Shown here: piece by piece, positions 6,199 to 8,120 of the stretch
Layout: each line of letters starts with the position of its first letter
How positions within the stretch are numbered: position 1 is the first letter of the stretch
Position numbers and translations under genes: made by a program
Assembly (NCBI GenBank): GCA_019510535.1
Contig: JAEKKE010000004.1
Location: 1 to 8,120, forward strand
DNA length: 8,120 bases
From: Acidobacteriota bacterium
Lineage (GTDB): Bacteria; Acidobacteriota; Terriglobia; Terriglobales; Acidobacteriaceae
Reading direction: 5' to 3'
Notes under the pieces: generated by a model
Told to the model about the DNA's origin: nothing
Databases searched by the model: none
Seen by the model: only the letters and a program-made list of their open reading frames with translations

Positions 6199-7826
6199 GT
6201 ACGGTGCAACTCTCGGAACCTCAAGCCGCGGCGGCTATCGATCCGATTGAGCTCGCGGTCTTCAAAAGCGCGACTCACTCCGTCGCCGAAGAGATGGGTG
6301 CTGCGCTGCGCCGCACGTCCTTCTCACCGAATATCAAAGAGCGGCGCGACTACTCCTGTGCCGTCTTCGACAGCATGGGCCAGGTTATTGCGATGGGCGA
6401 CCATATGCCGGTGCATCTGGGATCGATGCCCATGTCCGTCAAGGCAGTGATGGAGAGCATGACACTGCGTCCCGGCGATATCGCCATGCTAAACGATCCG
6501 TACGCAGGCGGAACGCACCTTCCGGATATCACGCTGGTGCTGGCCGTCTTCGCAGCAACAGATGCGGAGGCGCCGGTCATGTATGTCGCCGTGCGAGCGC
6601 ACCATGCGGATGTGGGCGGGCTGTATCCCGGCTCCATGGGACTGTGCCGCGAGATCTACCAGGAGGGCTTGCGGATTCCTCCGGTCCGCATTGTGGAAGG
6701 CGGCGAGATCAACCGCGCGATCCTGCAACTTGTGCTGCATAACGTACGCACCCCCGAAGAACGCGAAGGTGATCTGCTCTCCCAGATCGGCGCATGCCGC
6801 GTAGGCGAGCTGCGTCTGCTGGAACTGATCGCAAAACACGGCGCTGAACATCTTCGGCGTCTCACCGTCGCGTTGCTCGACTATTCCGAGCGCCTGATGC
6901 GGGCACAGTTCGCACGGTGCGTGAGTGGCAGCTATGCCGCCGAAGACTTTATGGACAGCGATGGCTTCGACGAGATACCGCTTCCCATCCGCGTCACCAT
7001 CACGCTCGACAGCGAAGCGCGGACGGCGAAGGTCAGCTTCAAAGATTGCCATCCGCAGGTGAGGAGCAGCATCAACGCCGTCTATGCCATCACTTATTCA
7101 GCGGTGTACTACGTGCTGCGCTGCCTGCTGCCGGAAGATGCTCCTGCAACCGCAGGCCTGATGCGCCCGGTCATCGTTGAGACAGAGCGCGGCAGCATCG
7201 TCGACGCGGTACTTCCAGCTCCTGTTGCCGGCGGCAATGTGGAGACCTCACAGCGCATTGTGGATGTGCTGCTGCGCGCCCTTGCCAAGGCAATGCCCGA
7301 CCGCATTCCCGCCGCAAGCTCCGGAACAATGAACAACCTCACCATCGGTGGCGTGGATCATCGCACCGGCAAACCCTTCGCCTACTACGAGACCATCGCA
7401 GGAGGCATGGGTGCGCGTCCCACGGCGGATGGCATCTCCGGCATTCACACTCACATGACCAACTCGTTGAATACACCGGTCGAGGCGCTGGAGTATGCCT
7501 ATCCCTTCCGCGTCATCCAGTACGGCTATCGCGCTCACTCCGGAGGCGAGGGGCAGTATCGCGGCGGCGATGGCATTGTGCGTGAGATCGAGCTGCTTTC
7601 GCCCAGCACCATTACGCTGCTGACCGAACGCCGCAAGTTTGCGCCGTATGGGCTACAGGGAGGTGCGGACGGAGAACGTGGCGTCTCCTATCTGCGGAGC
7701 GGAGAAACAGAAGAAGAGCTGCCGGCCAAATGCAGTATCCAGGCAAAAGCCGGCGACCGCATTCGCGTAGAGACACCGGGCGGAGGAGGGTGGGGTACCT
7801 CAGCGGCTGATATGGGACGGCTTTAG
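6195..7826 (+). CDS. hyuB: Hydantoinase B/oxoprolinase family subunit (HyuB-like)
   Basis: 543 residues from the ATG at 6195, which shares ATGA with the hyuA stop. GAGG lies 10 bases upstream (6181-6184). A longer reading from 6141 would run into the hyuA end in another frame and is not needed. Family motifs in order: GDHMPVHLGSMP (68-79), NDPYAGGTHLPD (100-111), HHADVGG (136-142), PEDAPATAGLMRP (313-325), GNVETSQR (347-354), ASSGTMNNLTIGG (374-386), GGMGARPTADG (403-413), HTHMTNSLNTPVEALE (418-433) and the C-terminal TPGGGGWG (527-534). By analogy with acetone carboxylase alpha, the His/Asp residues of GTHLPD and HHAD probably bind the active-site metal. It would work with HyuA as a complex in the cytoplasm, opening a hydantoin- or oxoproline-like ring or carboxylating a ketone with ATP. 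Oddity: the usual DFSGTSPQ segment reads SFKDCHPQ (281-288). Confidence 0.93.
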   Translation: MSTVQLSEPQAAAAIDPIELAVFKSATHSVAEEMGAALRRTSFSPNIKERRDYSCAVFDSMGQVIAMGDHMPVHLGSMPMSVKAVMESMTLRPGDIAMLNDPYAGGTHLPDITLVLAVFAATDAEAPVMYVAVRAHHADVGGLYPGSMGLCREIYQEGLRIPPVRIVEGGEINRAILQLVLHNVRTPEEREGDLLSQIGACRVGELRLLELIAKHGAEHLRRLTVALLDYSERLMRAQFARCVSGSYAAEDFMDSDGFDEIPLPIRVTITLDSEARTAKVSFKDCHPQVRSSINAVYAITYSAVYYVLRCLLPEDAPATAGLMRPVIVETERGSIVDAVLPAPVAGGNVETSQRIVDVLLRALAKAMPDRIPAASSGTMNNLTIGGVDHRTGKPFAYYETIAGGMGARPTADGISGIHTHMTNSLNTPVEALEYAYPFRVIQYGYRAHSGGEGQYRGGDGIVREIELLSPSTITLLTERRKFAPYGLQGGADGERGVSYLRSGETEEELPAKCSIQAKAGDRIRVETPGGGGWGTSAADMGRL

Positions 7827-7890
7827 TCCCGCTGTACTCTCCTTTCGGGATACCCAGCAACAGGGAAAACGCTCTAGACTAGCGATCACC

Positions 7891-8120
7891 ATGAAGAAAG
7901 ACGCTACCCGCACGGTCCAACGCGGAGCAGAGCACCGCAAGTCCGTTGCCCGTACCGAACTCGGTCACTGGGATGCCGCACAGCGCACCGCCGATCCGCG
8001 CAAACTGCTGGCGAAGGCAATGCGTGGACGCATCGCAGCGTTGCTCCCGCTCAAAAACGAGCGCATGGCTGCCTCAGCTTTCGCTTTCTTCCGGGGCGCC
8101 GCTCCAATCATGGCCTTCGA
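7891..8120 (+). CDS. DUF2252 family protein, N-terminal part (runs off right edge)
   Basis: 76 codons are visible from the ATG at 7891, with the frame open at the window end. The start is rich in Lys and Arg with no signal peptide, so a cytoplasmic protein is expected. The segment RGRIAALLPLKNERMAAS (about residues 45-62) followed by AFAFFRGAAPIMAF matches the DUF2252 start region, where a conserved RxxRM...FxFYRGAA pattern is usual. As I recall, the family has a kinase-like (aminoglycoside phosphotransferase-like) fold, but its substrate is unknown. The catalytic part is outside the window. No convincing Shine-Dalgarno sequence precedes the ATG. It lies 64 bases after hyuB on the same strand; read-through is possible because no clear terminator is present, but a functional link with hyuAB is not supported. 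Confidence 0.8.
   Translation, partial: MKKDATRTVQRGAEHRKSVARTELGHWDAAQRTADPRKLLAKAMRGRIAALLPLKNERMAASAFAFFRGAAPIMAF

Noticed and set aside
7814..7830. Inverted repeat GGGAC/GTCCC at the end of hyuB
   Set aside because: The stem is only 5 pairs, overlaps the stop codon and has no T-run, so a terminator cannot be supported.

Overview
The window looks like a piece of an Acidobacteriota chromosome, most likely class Terriglobia (Terriglobus, Edaphobacter or Granulicella type). This is inferred from the large TonB-dependent receptor with an N-terminal carboxypeptidase-regulatory-like domain (the Oar/CarboxypepD_reg type that is expanded in that group), from moderately high GC, and from the type of neighbouring genes. 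The species cannot be named from the sequence alone. I see no RNA genes, insertion sequences, CRISPR arrays or long repeats.

Layout. Positions 1-457 (minus strand) hold the N-terminal half of a secreted DUF2891 protein that runs off the left edge. A strong intrinsic terminator (472-500) separates it from a complete 931-residue outer-membrane receptor (515-3310, minus). A 241-base divergent control region (3311-3551) carries a near-consensus sigma-70 promoter for the receptor, a palindrome inside that promoter's spacer, a leader hairpin that buries the receptor's ribosome binding site, and a GntR-type operator just in front of the gene on the other strand. Rightward from there come a FadR-type GntR regulator (3552-4241), then hyuA (4288-6198) and hyuB (6195-7826), which overlap by ATGA. 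A DUF2252 gene starts at 7891 and runs off the right edge.

How it may work. HyuA and HyuB are the two subunits of an ATP-dependent ring-opening or carboxylating enzyme of the hydantoinase / 5-oxoprolinase / acetone carboxylase superfamily. The FCD-domain regulator in front of them probably senses a small organic acid and controls the operon. The receptor, divergently transcribed from the same control region, could bring the substrate (or a larger precursor) across the outer membrane. That link is inferred from gene order only. The substrate cannot be read from the sequence.

The points most worth checking are the layered control of the receptor (promoter palindrome plus SD-sequestering hairpin), two places where proteins seem to lack a segment that relatives have (the first barrel strand of the receptor, and a helical linker in HyuA), and the GntR operator placed so that it may control a leaderless or very short-leader transcript. 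No wholly new type of system was found; the rest reads as ordinary chromosome.
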